Shown here piece after piece: positions 1 through 7,412 of a DNA stretch of 13,143 bases. This stretch comes from Lachnospiraceae bacterium EP-SM-12S-S03 (GTDB lineage: Bacteria; Bacillota; Clostridia; Lachnospirales; Lachnospiraceae), in contig JAJBSL010000044.1 of NCBI GenBank assembly GCA_020540725.1, positions 1 through 13,143 on the forward strand, given 5' to 3'. Below the pieces are notes generated by a model. That model searched no databases and was not told the origin of the DNA. It saw nothing but the letters and a program-made list of their open reading frames with translations. The number at the start of each line of letters is the position of its first letter. The first letter of the stretch is position 1. The position numbers were made by a program, and so were the translations under genes.

Positions 1-69
1 GTGTGAGGGAGAACCTCATGCACGGTTTGATGAGGGGAAAGAGGGCAGAAGCCCTCTAACCTACTCTAC
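1..69 (+). mobile_element. Group II intron, 3' end (domains V and VI), truncated by window edge
   Basis: The first ~30 bases fold as intron domain V: GTG pairs with CAC, TGAGG pairs with CCTCA around a GAGAA loop, and ACGGTTT would pair with the GAGCC expected just outside the window. A second hairpin follows, GAGGGC-AGAA-GCCCTC (about 41-56), matching domain VI, with an unpaired A-containing TAACC after it. The run CTACTCTAC ends in AC, as expected for a bacterial group II 3' splice site, so the intron probably ends at 69. Domain V orientation means the intron is transcribed rightward. The reverse-transcriptase gene and 5' domains lie outside the window. The 3' boundary is inferred and could be off by a few bases. 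Confidence 0.75.
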
Positions 70-76
70 ATAGAAA

Positions 77-89
77 ATTCCTTCGGAAT
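77..89. repeat. Small hairpin in the 3' exon flank of the intron
   Basis: ATTCC-TTC-GGAAT forms a 5-bp stem eight bases after the likely intron end and 53 bases before the next start codon. There is no T-tract, so it is not a terminator by itself. It could be a leftover of the original intergenic region or a target feature for the intron. Little more can be said. Confidence 0.3.
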
Positions 90-141
90 CCTACATCATA
101 AAATACACTGCGTGGAAAATCCATAGATCGGAGAAAAAAGA

Positions 142-687
142 ATGAAATTGAAAGAAAAAGAAAAGATAAATAACAAAGTGACGAAGATGGCATTCGGTGG
201 ACTTTTGGTTGCCCTTGGGATTCTTCTGCCGCAGGCATTTCATATATTCGGGACAAATGGAGGAGGCATCTTTCTTCCCATCCATATTCCGGTTTTGATG
301 GCGGGAATTCTTCTTGGTCCGTATTACGGTGGGCTTATAGGAGTTTTGGTTCCTGTTTTAAGTTCAATCCTTACGGGGATGCCGCCGGTACCTAAAGTGT
401 ACTTTATGATTGTAGAACTTGCGGCATATGGAATCGTAACGGGCGTTATGATTCGCAAAACTAATGTGTATGTGAGCCTTTTGACAGCTATGGTTGCAGG
501 AAGACTGATATATGGAATTTCTCTCGTTTTTGGTGTGAAGATTCTACATTTTACAGCGCCTTTTGCCAATCAGGCTGCTTTTGTGGGAGGCATTGTTTCC
601 GGTATTCCGGGAATCGTGATTCAGATTCTTGTAATTCCGGCTCTTTATATGGCTTTGAAAAAAGGAGGCATTCTCTTTGAACGATAG
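142..687 (+). CDS. ECF transporter S component (substrate unknown)
   Basis: 181 residues, very hydrophobic, with about six predicted membrane segments (roughly 15-35, 46-60, 62-80, 86-104, 108-130 and 147-172). This is the size and topology of the substrate-binding S subunit of energy-coupling-factor vitamin importers (ECF_trnsprt family). The stretch around residues 45-75, with HIPVLMAGILLGPYYGG, is the typical S-component motif for seating in the membrane and docking with the T subunit. No EcfA/EcfT genes are here, so it probably shares a general ECF module encoded elsewhere. A GGAG site 8 nt upstream supports ATG at 142. It overlaps the DUF1893 gene by 11 nt, which implies a shared job. 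The substrate cannot be read from sequence; folate, pantothenate, niacin and queuosine-precursor carriers are all related. The intron just upstream may have separated it from its native promoter. Confidence 0.85.
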   Translation: MKLKEKEKINNKVTKMAFGGLLVALGILLPQAFHIFGTNGGGIFLPIHIPVLMAGILLGPYYGGLIGVLVPVLSSILTGMPPVPKVYFMIVELAAYGIVTGVMIRKTNVYVSLLTAMVAGRLIYGISLVFGVKILHFTAPFANQAAFVGGIVSGIPGIVIQILVIPALYMALKKGGILFER

Positions 688-1129
688 ATTAAAACGTGCA
701 GTGAAAATATTAGAGGAGAAGCAGACAAGCTGTGTGATCTTATCTTCGGATGGATGTGAAAAAACATCAGATGCGATGGGAATCAAACCGCTTATGATGG
801 AACTGCGAGTGAATCAGAGTGCATTCCAAGGTTGTGTCATTGCAGATAAAGTGATTGGGAAAGCGGCAGCGCTGATGACGGTTCTTGGGAAAGCAGACGC
901 GGTTTACGGAAAGATTATGAGTGAAAATGCCAGAGAATTTCTTGAAAAAGCAGGAATGGATTATGCATATGGAGAGATGGTTCCTTATATTGAGAATCGT
1001 ACAAGAACCGGAAAATGTCCGATGGAAGAAACAGTTTTATATATCGACTCTCCAGAAAAAGCTTTTGAGGCATTGGAGAAGACAATTGCGAATTTGATGG
1101 CGCAAAAACAGCGCGATGATGGGAGATAG
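677..1129 (+). CDS. DUF1893 family protein (TM1506-like, deaminase-like fold)
   Basis: 150 residues. It matches the DUF1893 family by the ADKVIGKAA segment (residues 56-64), the following GKADAVYGKIMSENA stretch, and the NRTRTGKCPME signature (107-117, with Cys114). From general knowledge, the family's structural representative (Thermotoga TM1506) has a cytidine-deaminase-like fold, but the usual catalytic HAE and PCxxC zinc motifs are not seen here, so deaminase activity should not be assumed. The start is TTG at 677, supported by AAAGGAGG at 661-668, eight bases upstream. The start lies inside the end of the ECF S-component gene, giving an 11-nt overlap and probable translational coupling. 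Function is unknown; context suggests handling or sensing the imported compound. polA begins 3 nt after its stop. Confidence 0.85.
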   Translation: MNDRLKRAVKILEEKQTSCVILSSDGCEKTSDAMGIKPLMMELRVNQSAFQGCVIADKVIGKAAALMTVLGKADAVYGKIMSENAREFLEKAGMDYAYGEMVPYIENRTRTGKCPMEETVLYIDSPEKAFEALEKTIANLMAQKQRDDGR

Positions 1130-1132
1130 AAT

Positions 1133-3745
1133 ATGAGTGAAAAAATAGTTCTTATAGATGGACATAGCATTTTAAACAGAGCTTTTTACGGAGTCCCGGA
1201 TCTGACGAATTCAGAAGGACTTCACACGAATGCAATCTATGGATTTTTGAATATTCTTTTTAAGATACTTGAGGAGGAAAAACCAGAATATTTAACAGTT
1301 GCATTTGATGTACATGCACCGACATTTCGGCATGAGATGTATACGGATTATAAAGGAACAAGGAAACCGATGTTAGAAGAACTTCGTCAACAAGTGCCTG
1401 TTATGAAAGAAGTATTAAAAGCCATGGGCGTGAAAACTGTGGAACAGGCAGGCTTGGAGGCAGACGATATATTAGGTACCATTTCCTGTCTTTGTGAAGA
1501 AAAGGGGATGAATGTATCGATTATTTCCGGGGATAGGGATTTGCTTCAACTGGCAACGGAGAAGGTAAAGATTCGGATTCCGAAGACAAAGCAGGGGAAG
1601 ACAGAGATTGAAGATTATTATGCGGCAGACGTAAAAGAACGATATAGTGTGACGCCAAGAGAGTTTATAGATTTGAAGGCATTGATGGGAGATGCGTCTG
1701 ATAATATTCCGGGAGTGCCTAGTATAGGGGAAAAAACGGCGACAAAGATTATTACGGAATATGGATCGATTGAGAACGCATTTTCTCATGTAGAAGAATT
1801 GAAACCTCCAAGAGCATCCAAAGCGTTGAAAGAGCATTATGATCTGGCGCAGATGAGCAAGGAACTGGCGACAATCTGTGTGAATGCGGATATTCAGTAT
1901 GAACTTTCCGATGCGAAACTGGGGGACTTGTATACAGAAGAAGCTTATGTATTTTTTCAGAAACTGCAATTTAAGAATCTTCTTGGCCGGTTTGAAGTGT
2001 CTGCGCCGGCCAGCAGCGTGGAGGACTCTTTTCGGGAAGTGCAGAAAAAATCTGAGGCAGAAATGGTATTTAAGGTGGCAGAAGAGGCAGAGACAGTTGG
2101 AATTGTCCTTCTAAAAGAAGAAAATGTATTACCGCTTTTTGCAAATCAGGCGGGAATTGAGCGAGTTGCAATTTGCTTTGGGAAGGATCACATTTATGCG
2201 ATATCTATCGGAGAAGAAATCACTTTTTCGTATGTAAAAGAGAAGATCAAGCACCTCACAGGAGTTGTGAACAAGGTTTCGATGTTTCACATCAAAGAAG
2301 CTCTTTCCTGGATTGATTTTGAGAAAGAAGAAACAGCCTTTGATGCAATTGTAGCGGCATATCTTCTGAATCCCCTGAAAAGCGATTATGAATATGATGA
2401 TGTGGCAAGAGAACAGCTTGATCTTATGTTGGACGATAAGCTGGAGGGAATGAAAAAGGCATGTTATATGGCGTACACCGCATTTGCTGCAGCAGACGTT
2501 CTTGAAAAGCAACTGATGGAAAAAGAAATGTATCATTTGTTCCGGGATATTGAGATGCCACTTGTTTTTACTTTGTTTGACATGGAACAGGCGGGTGTCA
2601 GAATTGAAGGGGAGGCTTTGAAGCTCTATGGAGAGCAGCTTGGAACAAGAATCGCGGAATTGGAAAAGGAAATTTATGAGGAAGCGGGAGAGACATTTAA
2701 TATTAACTCGCCTAAACAACTCGGTGTGGTGCTGTTTGAGCATTTAAATCTTCCGAATGGGAAAAAGACGAAGACAGGATATTCCACAGCTGCAGATGTA
2801 CTTGATAAATTGGCGCCGGAATATCCGGTTGTGGCAAAAATACTGGAGTACCGTCAGCTTGCTAAATTAAAATCCACTTATGCGGACGGGTTGGCCAATT
2901 ATATTAGTGAAGACGGAAGGATTCACGGGAAATTCAATCAGACCATTACTGCGACAGGTCGGATCAGCAGCACTGAGCCGAATCTGCAAAACATCCCTGT
3001 GCGTATGGAACTTGGAAGGCTGATTCGTAAAGTGTTCATTCCGGAAGAGGGATATACATTTGTAGATGCGGACTATTCGCAAATTGAGTTGCGCATTTTA
3101 GCGCACTGTTCCGGTGACGAAGCGCTGATCAATGCGTACCGGGAGGCGAGGGATATTCATAGGATTACAGCGTCCCAGGTATTTCATATTCCCTTTGATG
3201 AAGTGACTGATTTAGAACGACGTAATGCAAAAGCAGTAAATTTCGGGATTGTTTATGGAATTAGTTCTTTCGGATTGAGTCAGGATTTAAGCATTACGAA
3301 AAAGGAAGCTGCAAAGTATATTGAAAGTTATTTTGAAACATATCCGGGCATCAAAAAGTTTTTGGATGATGCAGTAGCACATGCAAAAGAAATGGGATAT
3401 GTGGTCACGTTGTTCGGGCGAAGGAGGCCGGTTCCGGAACTGAGTTCGGGAAATTTTGTGCAGCGGTCTTTTGGAGAGCGCGTTGCCATGAATGCGCCGA
3501 TTCAGGGAACTGCGGCAGATATTATGAAAATAGCCATGATAGGTGTAAATCGTGCGTTGAAAGACAAACATATGAAATCAAGACTGGTGCTTCAGGTGCA
3601 TGACGAACTCTTGATCGAAGCACACGAAACGGAAATAGAACAGGTGAAAGAAATTTTGAAACAGGAAATGGAAGGCGCCGCATCTTTAGATGTTCCTTTG
3701 GATATCGATATGCATACCGGTTCCACATGGTACGAGGCAAAATAG
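1133..3745 (+). CDS. polA: DNA polymerase I
   Basis: 870 residues, normal for Firmicutes Pol I, which fills gaps and removes RNA primers in replication and repair. Residues 1 to ~290 are the 5'-3' flap/exonuclease domain: DGHSILNRAF at the start, YKGTRKPM, GLEADDILG, SGDRDLLQL and MGDASDNIPGVPSIG. The middle (~310-480) is the 3'-5' exonuclease fold, but the DxE metal motif expected near its start is replaced by GIVLLKEEN, so proofreading is probably absent, as in Bacillus stearothermophilus Pol I. The polymerase domain has motif A (VDADYSQIELR, metal-binding Asp647), motif B (RRNAKAVNFGIVYG with Lys700 and Tyr708) and motif C (QVHDE, Asp824). ATG 1133 follows a GGGAG site. coaE starts on the base after its stop codon. 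All catalytic polymerase and flap residues appear intact. Confidence 0.98.
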   Translation: MSEKIVLIDGHSILNRAFYGVPDLTNSEGLHTNAIYGFLNILFKILEEEKPEYLTVAFDVHAPTFRHEMYTDYKGTRKPMLEELRQQVPVMKEVLKAMGVKTVEQAGLEADDILGTISCLCEEKGMNVSIISGDRDLLQLATEKVKIRIPKTKQGKTEIEDYYAADVKERYSVTPREFIDLKALMGDASDNIPGVPSIGEKTATKIITEYGSIENAFSHVEELKPPRASKALKEHYDLAQMSKELATICVNADIQYELSDAKLGDLYTEEAYVFFQKLQFKNLLGRFEVSAPASSVEDSFREVQKKSEAEMVFKVAEEAETVGIVLLKEENVLPLFANQAGIERVAICFGKDHIYAISIGEEITFSYVKEKIKHLTGVVNKVSMFHIKEALSWIDFEKEETAFDAIVAAYLLNPLKSDYEYDDVAREQLDLMLDDKLEGMKKACYMAYTAFAAADVLEKQLMEKEMYHLFRDIEMPLVFTLFDMEQAGVRIEGEALKLYGEQLGTRIAELEKEIYEEAGETFNINSPKQLGVVLFEHLNLPNGKKTKTGYSTAADVLDKLAPEYPVVAKILEYRQLAKLKSTYADGLANYISEDGRIHGKFNQTITATGRISSTEPNLQNIPVRMELGRLIRKVFIPEEGYTFVDADYSQIELRILAHCSGDEALINAYREARDIHRITASQVFHIPFDEVTDLERRNAKAVNFGIVYGISSFGLSQDLSITKKEAAKYIESYFETYPGIKKFLDDAVAHAKEMGYVVTLFGRRRPVPELSSGNFVQRSFGERVAMNAPIQGTAADIMKIAMIGVNRALKDKHMKSRLVLQVHDELLIEAHETEIEQVKEILKQEMEGAASLDVPLDIDMHTGSTWYEAK

Positions 3746-4336
3746 ATGAAAGTAATTGGAATCACCGGAGGAATCGGATCTGGAAAGAGTCGGATACTGG
3801 ACTATATGGAAGAAAAATACAGCGCTAGGATTTTGAAAACCGATCTTGCAGCCCGTAAGCTGCAGGAACCGGGGAATATCTGCTATAAAAGAATTGTGGA
3901 TGTGTTTGGCAAAGAAATTCTATATGAAGACGGCAGGATTGACCGAAAGAAGTTGGGGAATCTTGTGTTTGCAGATATGAGGAAACTGAAGATGCTGAAT
4001 GAAATCGTGCATCCGGAAGTGAAAGCATACGTAAGGGAAGAACTAAGAAAGGCAGAGCGGGAAGGTGTTGCGCTTTTTCTTATTGAATCCGCACTGCTTA
4101 TGGAAGATCATTATGAGGAATTCTGTAAAGAATTGTGGTATATTTTTGTGAACCGAGAGGTAAGAGTACAGAGACTGAAAGACTCCAGAATGTTGAGCGA
4201 AGGAAAAATCAGGCAGATCATGGATTCGCAGGCAGACGAAGCTTCGTATCGTAGTTACTGTAATGTAGTGATAGATAATAGCGGTACATTTGCGGAGACG
4301 GAAGAACAGATAGAAAAAGTAATAAAGAGAACTTAA
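3746..4336 (+). CDS. coaE: Dephospho-CoA kinase
   Basis: 196 residues, standard for CoaE, which phosphorylates the 3'-hydroxyl of the dephospho-CoA ribose with ATP in the last step of coenzyme A synthesis (cytoplasm). The P-loop GITGGIGSGKS is at residues 5-15. The KTDLAARKL segment stands where the substrate-binding DAD-type motif usually lies, here with only one of the acidic residues. IVHPEV, the lid region and the NREVRVQRLKDR-like stretch (NREVRVQRLKDS) follow as in the family. It starts directly after the polA stop with no gap, so it depends on polA translation. polA-coaE adjacency is common in Firmicutes, so its proximity to a vitamin transporter is not by itself evidence for pantothenate uptake. 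Confidence 0.95.
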   Translation: MKVIGITGGIGSGKSRILDYMEEKYSARILKTDLAARKLQEPGNICYKRIVDVFGKEILYEDGRIDRKKLGNLVFADMRKLKMLNEIVHPEVKAYVREELRKAEREGVALFLIESALLMEDHYEEFCKELWYIFVNREVRVQRLKDSRMLSEGKIRQIMDSQADEASYRSYCNVVIDNSGTFAETEEQIEKVIKRT

Positions 4337-4350
4337 CAGGAGATAAGGAC

Positions 4351-5148
4351 ATGAAACTTTGCAGTATTGCCAGCGGAAGCAGTGGAAACTGTATCTATGT
4401 TGGCGGCGAGGATACAAATATATTGATTGATGTGGGAATCAGTAAGAAACGCATTGAAGAAGGTTTGAAGGAAATTGGGGTGGATTGTGCCAAACTGGAT
4501 GGAATATTGATCACGCATGAGCATTCGGATCATATTCAAGGGCTTGGAGTATTCAGCCGAAAATATCAGATTCCTGTTTACGCAACAAAGGGAACAATAC
4601 AGGGAATTGAAGCCTACAAAGGACTTGGAAAGATGCCGGAAGGGCTTTTGCATTCGGTGAACATAGATGAGACATTTGAATTAGGGTGTCTTTCTATCCG
4701 TCCTTTTGCTATATCCCATGATGCAATGGAACCTTCTGGATTTCGTGTGGAGGAAGCGGATAAAACAGTTGCGGTAGCTACGGATTTGGGTGTATATGAT
4801 AGGTATATAGTAGAGAATCTAAAAGATGTGAATGCACTTGTCCTAGAGGCAAATCACGATATTCATATGTTGGAAGTGGGTCCATACCCATATCCGTTGA
4901 AACGCAGAGTGATGGGAGATCAGGGGCATTTGTCAAATGAATTGTCAGGAAGACTTCTTTGTGATATACTTCATGACAGATTGCAATGTGTAATGCTTGG
5001 ACATCTCAGCAAGGACAATAATTATGAAAGCCTTGCGTATGAGACGGTAAAGCTGGAAGTGACGTTGGGTGATAACCCGTACACTGGGGATGACATACAT
5101 ATTGTGGTTGCAAAAAGAGACGAAGTTTCGGAAGTAATAGAGATATAA
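4351..5148 (+). CDS. MBL-fold metallo-hydrolase, YycJ/WalJ-like
   Basis: 265 residues. The metallo-beta-lactamase-fold metal motif THEHSDH is at residues 55-61 (His56, His58, Asp60, His61), following the ILIDVGIS strand. The N-terminal CSIASGSSGNC segment is typical of the YycJ/WalJ (VicX) group. Further metal or active-site residues are probable in AISHDA, ATDLG and LGHLSKDN. YycJ of Bacillus has been reported as a 5'-3' exonuclease linked to mismatch repair, and in many Firmicutes it sits with the WalKR cell-wall two-component genes; here it is not beside walKR but in a block with polA, which fits a DNA role. An AGGAGA site precedes ATG 4351. Start 14 nt after coaE. The family call is firm, the exact nuclease role less so. 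Confidence 0.88.
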   Translation: MKLCSIASGSSGNCIYVGGEDTNILIDVGISKKRIEEGLKEIGVDCAKLDGILITHEHSDHIQGLGVFSRKYQIPVYATKGTIQGIEAYKGLGKMPEGLLHSVNIDETFELGCLSIRPFAISHDAMEPSGFRVEEADKTVAVATDLGVYDRYIVENLKDVNALVLEANHDIHMLEVGPYPYPLKRRVMGDQGHLSNELSGRLLCDILHDRLQCVMLGHLSKDNNYESLAYETVKLEVTLGDNPYTGDDIHIVVAKRDEVSEVIEI

Positions 5149-5169
5149 GGCTGACTTAAGGAGGTAATG

Positions 5170-6024
5170 ATGGGAAAAGTAGCAGTTGTGACAGACAGTA
5201 ACAGCGGAATTACACAAGATAAAGGAAAAGAATTAGGAATTAGAGTATTTCCGATGCCATTTTTTATTAACGGAGAATTATATCTGGAGGATATTACAAT
5301 TACGCAGGAAGAGTTTTATCAGAAACTTACCAATGATGCAGATATTTCGACATCACAGCCTGCACCGGGAGATTTGATGGATATGTGGGAGGAAATCCTG
5401 CAGGAATATGATGAACTCGTTTATATTCCGATGTCAAGCGGGCTAAGTGCTGCATGTGAGAATGCGATGATGCTTTCCAAAGAGTATGATGGGAAGGTAC
5501 AGGTTGTAGATAATCAGAGAGTGTCTGTGACGTTAAAGCAATCTGTTTTAAAAGCAATTGATCTTGTAAAAGAGGGAAAAGGAGCGCAGGAGATTAAGGA
5601 AATTCTTGAGGCGGAAGGAAGAGAATCCAGCATTTATATTACAGTAGATACCTTGAAATATCTGAAAAAAGGTGGAAGAATCACACCGGCTGCTGCTGCT
5701 GTCGGAGCAGTTTTGAACATCAAACCGGTATTACAGATCCAGGGAGGAAAGCTGGATGCTTTTGCAAAAGCCAGGGGCTGGAAGCAGGCAAAGAAGATTA
5801 TGCTGGATGCCATTGAAAAAGATATGGAAGAACGTTTTCAGGGCGAGCCGGTTTGCATTCAGGCCGCATATACATCCTCGAAAGAAGATGCGCAGAAGTG
5901 GAAAGAAGAGATTCAAGCAAGGATTCCGAACGTGGAAATTGACATGGATCCATTGTCCTTAAGTGTGGCGTGCCATATTGGACCGGGAGCTTTGGCAGTT
6001 ACATGTACGAGAAAAAACAGATAA
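5170..6024 (+). CDS. DegV family fatty-acid-binding protein (FakB-like)
   Basis: 284 residues, usual for DegV proteins. The N-terminal VAVVTDSNSGI strand-loop, STSQPAPGDL (about residues 57-66), PMSSGLSAACENA, TLKYLKKGGRI and the C-terminal HIGPGALAV motif are the family landmarks that line the bound fatty acid. In Firmicutes such proteins (FakB) present exogenous fatty acids to the kinase FakA so acyl-phosphate can enter phospholipid synthesis; no fakA is in the window. Two ATGs are in tandem at 5167 and 5170. AGGAGG at 5159-5164 gives spacings of 2 and 5 nt, so 5170 is preferred; starting at 5167 would add one Met. It is the last gene of the rightward block and ends just before a long inverted repeat. 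It is not known which fatty acid it binds. Confidence 0.9.
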   Translation: MGKVAVVTDSNSGITQDKGKELGIRVFPMPFFINGELYLEDITITQEEFYQKLTNDADISTSQPAPGDLMDMWEEILQEYDELVYIPMSSGLSAACENAMMLSKEYDGKVQVVDNQRVSVTLKQSVLKAIDLVKEGKGAQEIKEILEAEGRESSIYITVDTLKYLKKGGRITPAAAAVGAVLNIKPVLQIQGGKLDAFAKARGWKQAKKIMLDAIEKDMEERFQGEPVCIQAAYTSSKEDAQKWKEEIQARIPNVEIDMDPLSLSVACHIGPGALAVTCTRKNR

Positions 6025-6026
6025 GA

Positions 6027-6077
6027 GAATATGAGCATCCGGATGTCCTATATACGGACAACCGGATGCTCATATTC
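6027..6077. terminator. Long inverted repeat between convergent degV and tmcAL, probable bidirectional terminator
   Basis: GAATATGAGCATCCGG (6027-6042) pairs without mismatch to CCGGATGCTCATATTC (6062-6077), 16 bp. After one A/A mismatch, TGTCC (6044-6048) pairs with GGACA (6056-6060), leaving a loop of about 7 nt. It begins 2 nt after the degV stop, and its right arm and loop are the last ten codons of tmcAL including the stop. T-tracts are poor on both sides (ATTTAT rightward), so it may work as a 3'-end stabiliser as much as a terminator. Confidence 0.65.
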
Positions 6078-7283
6078 ATTTATAAAAGGTGTTTTGAATT
6101 TTTCGGTGAGAATGGATTCATATAGATTCGAGGCAAAGATATCATGCTTTAACATGGTTTGAAACGGCTCTTCAATTTCATTGCCGGCAGCCAGCCTGGA
6201 AAGTATCGGTATTCTGCTTTTGCCCTTTGCAATGGTAAGAAAGCCGGCAGTATCTTTCCGAAAGCCGAGGAGTCTTGCGTAACCATGAAAAATTTGCTGC
6301 TGATATATTTCCATATCTTGTTTGCGGATATCCAGAAGAATATGCAACAGTGCGCGGCTGACCCGGGTGTATGCCAATTGCTTTGTTTTTATCAGATCAC
6401 AGAATTGCCGGAATGTAACAAGGTGATTTCGGTATTTTAGGATCCGATTTGCCAGATCTTCGGATATATCCATATATTCTGTCAGTTGTTCAGAGGACAT
6501 AGACAAAAGTTTGTATTTCAATAAGAGCGAATAGTCATCTGCAAAAGCAGGATATCGGGTATTCCACTTACTTGTGAAAAGAGAAACTGCTTCCTGAGGA
6601 ACGAAAGGGTTTAAAATATCTGGAGTTACGCGGTCTGTTTCTGCAAGAAGTGCGCGTATTCCGGATGCGGAGGGGTATGCAAGATTCAAATCCAGTGTGT
6701 GATATCCGGCTCCGATCCGTTGGAGAGCATAAGGTATGATTTTGCTTTTTAATCGGTATAAAGCTTTCAAATACTCGATCCCCAATATATTATTCGGAAG
6801 TTCCAAAAAAGAAGCAAGAGAAGGATTGTCTGTGGATTCTGATAAGGCTTTCTGTCTTGCTAAAGGGTAGGAGTTACCCGCTTTCATATATTTTTGCAGT
6901 AAGGTTCGGTAGTGCTCCGGTTCTTCACAAAGAATTTTTGCCACTGTTTTTAGTGAATCCAGATCGGCGGATTCTGTGCCAAAACAGATGGAATCGATGC
7001 AGCCTAGATTCTCAAGAAAAGAAATGGCACCAAGTGCAAAAAATTCTGCGCTTCCTGTGGCGTAGCAAACCGGAAGTTCAAAGACGGCAGCAGCGCCACA
7101 TTTCAAAGCTATTTCTGCACGAAGGTGTTTTGGCAGAATTGCGGGTTCGCCTCTTTGGACATAATTTCCACTCATTATGATAACGGCGGCATCTGAACCA
7201 GTTATTTTCAGCGCCTGTTCTATATGATATTTGTGTCCGTTGTGAAACGGATTGTATTCTGTAATTAAGCCGACAATTTTCAT
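6048..7283 (-). CDS. tmcAL: tRNA(Met) cytidine acetate ligase (TmcAL, YlbM family)
   Basis: 411 residues. The enzyme uses ATP and acetate to make N4-acetylcytidine at the wobble position of elongator tRNA-Met. The N-terminus MKIVGLITEYNPFHNGHKYH carries the nucleotidyltransferase HxGH motif (His14-Asn-Gly-His17), followed by MSGNYVQRGEPAILPK and FELPVCYATGSAEFFALGA, all diagnostic of the YlbM family. The start is ATG at 7283: AGGAGG lies 6 nt upstream and the family begins with this sequence. An upstream in-frame extension to 7457 is rejected because it runs across the promoters and adds non-conserved residues. The gene converges on degV and diverges from mgtE. Its last codons form one arm of the inverted repeat at 6027-6077. 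pta-ackA, which makes its substrate acetate, lies on the far side of mgtE. Confidence 0.93.
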   Translation of the reverse strand: MKIVGLITEYNPFHNGHKYHIEQALKITGSDAAVIIMSGNYVQRGEPAILPKHLRAEIALKCGAAAVFELPVCYATGSAEFFALGAISFLENLGCIDSICFGTESADLDSLKTVAKILCEEPEHYRTLLQKYMKAGNSYPLARQKALSESTDNPSLASFLELPNNILGIEYLKALYRLKSKIIPYALQRIGAGYHTLDLNLAYPSASGIRALLAETDRVTPDILNPFVPQEAVSLFTSKWNTRYPAFADDYSLLLKYKLLSMSSEQLTEYMDISEDLANRILKYRNHLVTFRQFCDLIKTKQLAYTRVSRALLHILLDIRKQDMEIYQQQIFHGYARLLGFRKDTAGFLTIAKGKSRIPILSRLAAGNEIEEPFQTMLKHDIFASNLYESILTEKFKTPFINEYEHPVVRI

Positions 7284-7314
7284 ATTGCCCCTCCTGATAA
7301 AATTTCTGATTTCC

Positions 7315-7343
7315 ATTATACTATAAAGGAAGGATGTACGCAA
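7315..7343 (-). promoter_or_regulatory. Probable promoter of tmcAL
   Basis: On the minus strand a perfect TATAAT (7315-7320) stands 17 nt from a weak -35, TTGCGT (7338-7343). Transcription would start around 7308, leaving a ~25-nt leader before the AGGAGG site. The -35 boxes of this promoter and the mgtE promoter are separated by only 9 nt. Confidence 0.6.
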
Positions 7344-7352
7344 AACGAATTG

Positions 7353-7382
7353 TTGACAAAAATTGTGCGGACGGGTTAGAAT
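7353..7382 (+). promoter_or_regulatory. Promoter of mgtE
   Basis: A perfect TTGACA (7353-7358) is 18 nt from TAGAAT (7377-7382). The start site would be near 7390, giving only about 20 nt of leader, so no Mg2+-sensing M-box riboswitch can fit between it and the gene. Confidence 0.7.
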
Positions 7383-7412
7383 GGTAGTAGTATATTGAGG
7401 GGAGGAATTGTG

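Noticed and set aside
70..141. Vitamin riboswitch upstream of the ECF S component
   Set aside because: Only 72 nt remain between the intron end and the start codon, and no conserved riboswitch core was seen.
3522..3740. Minus-strand open frames inside polA and other core genes
   Set aside because: They are complementary-strand shadows of genes with full catalytic motifs and have no ribosome sites or family features.
7395..7412. TTG start for mgtE six codons upstream
   Set aside because: The ribosome site GGGGAGG lies after this TTG and is correctly spaced for ATG 7413.
7321..7412. M-box (Mg2+) riboswitch upstream of mgtE
   Set aside because: The promoter is only about 30 nt before the ATG, leaving no room for the ~150-nt structure.
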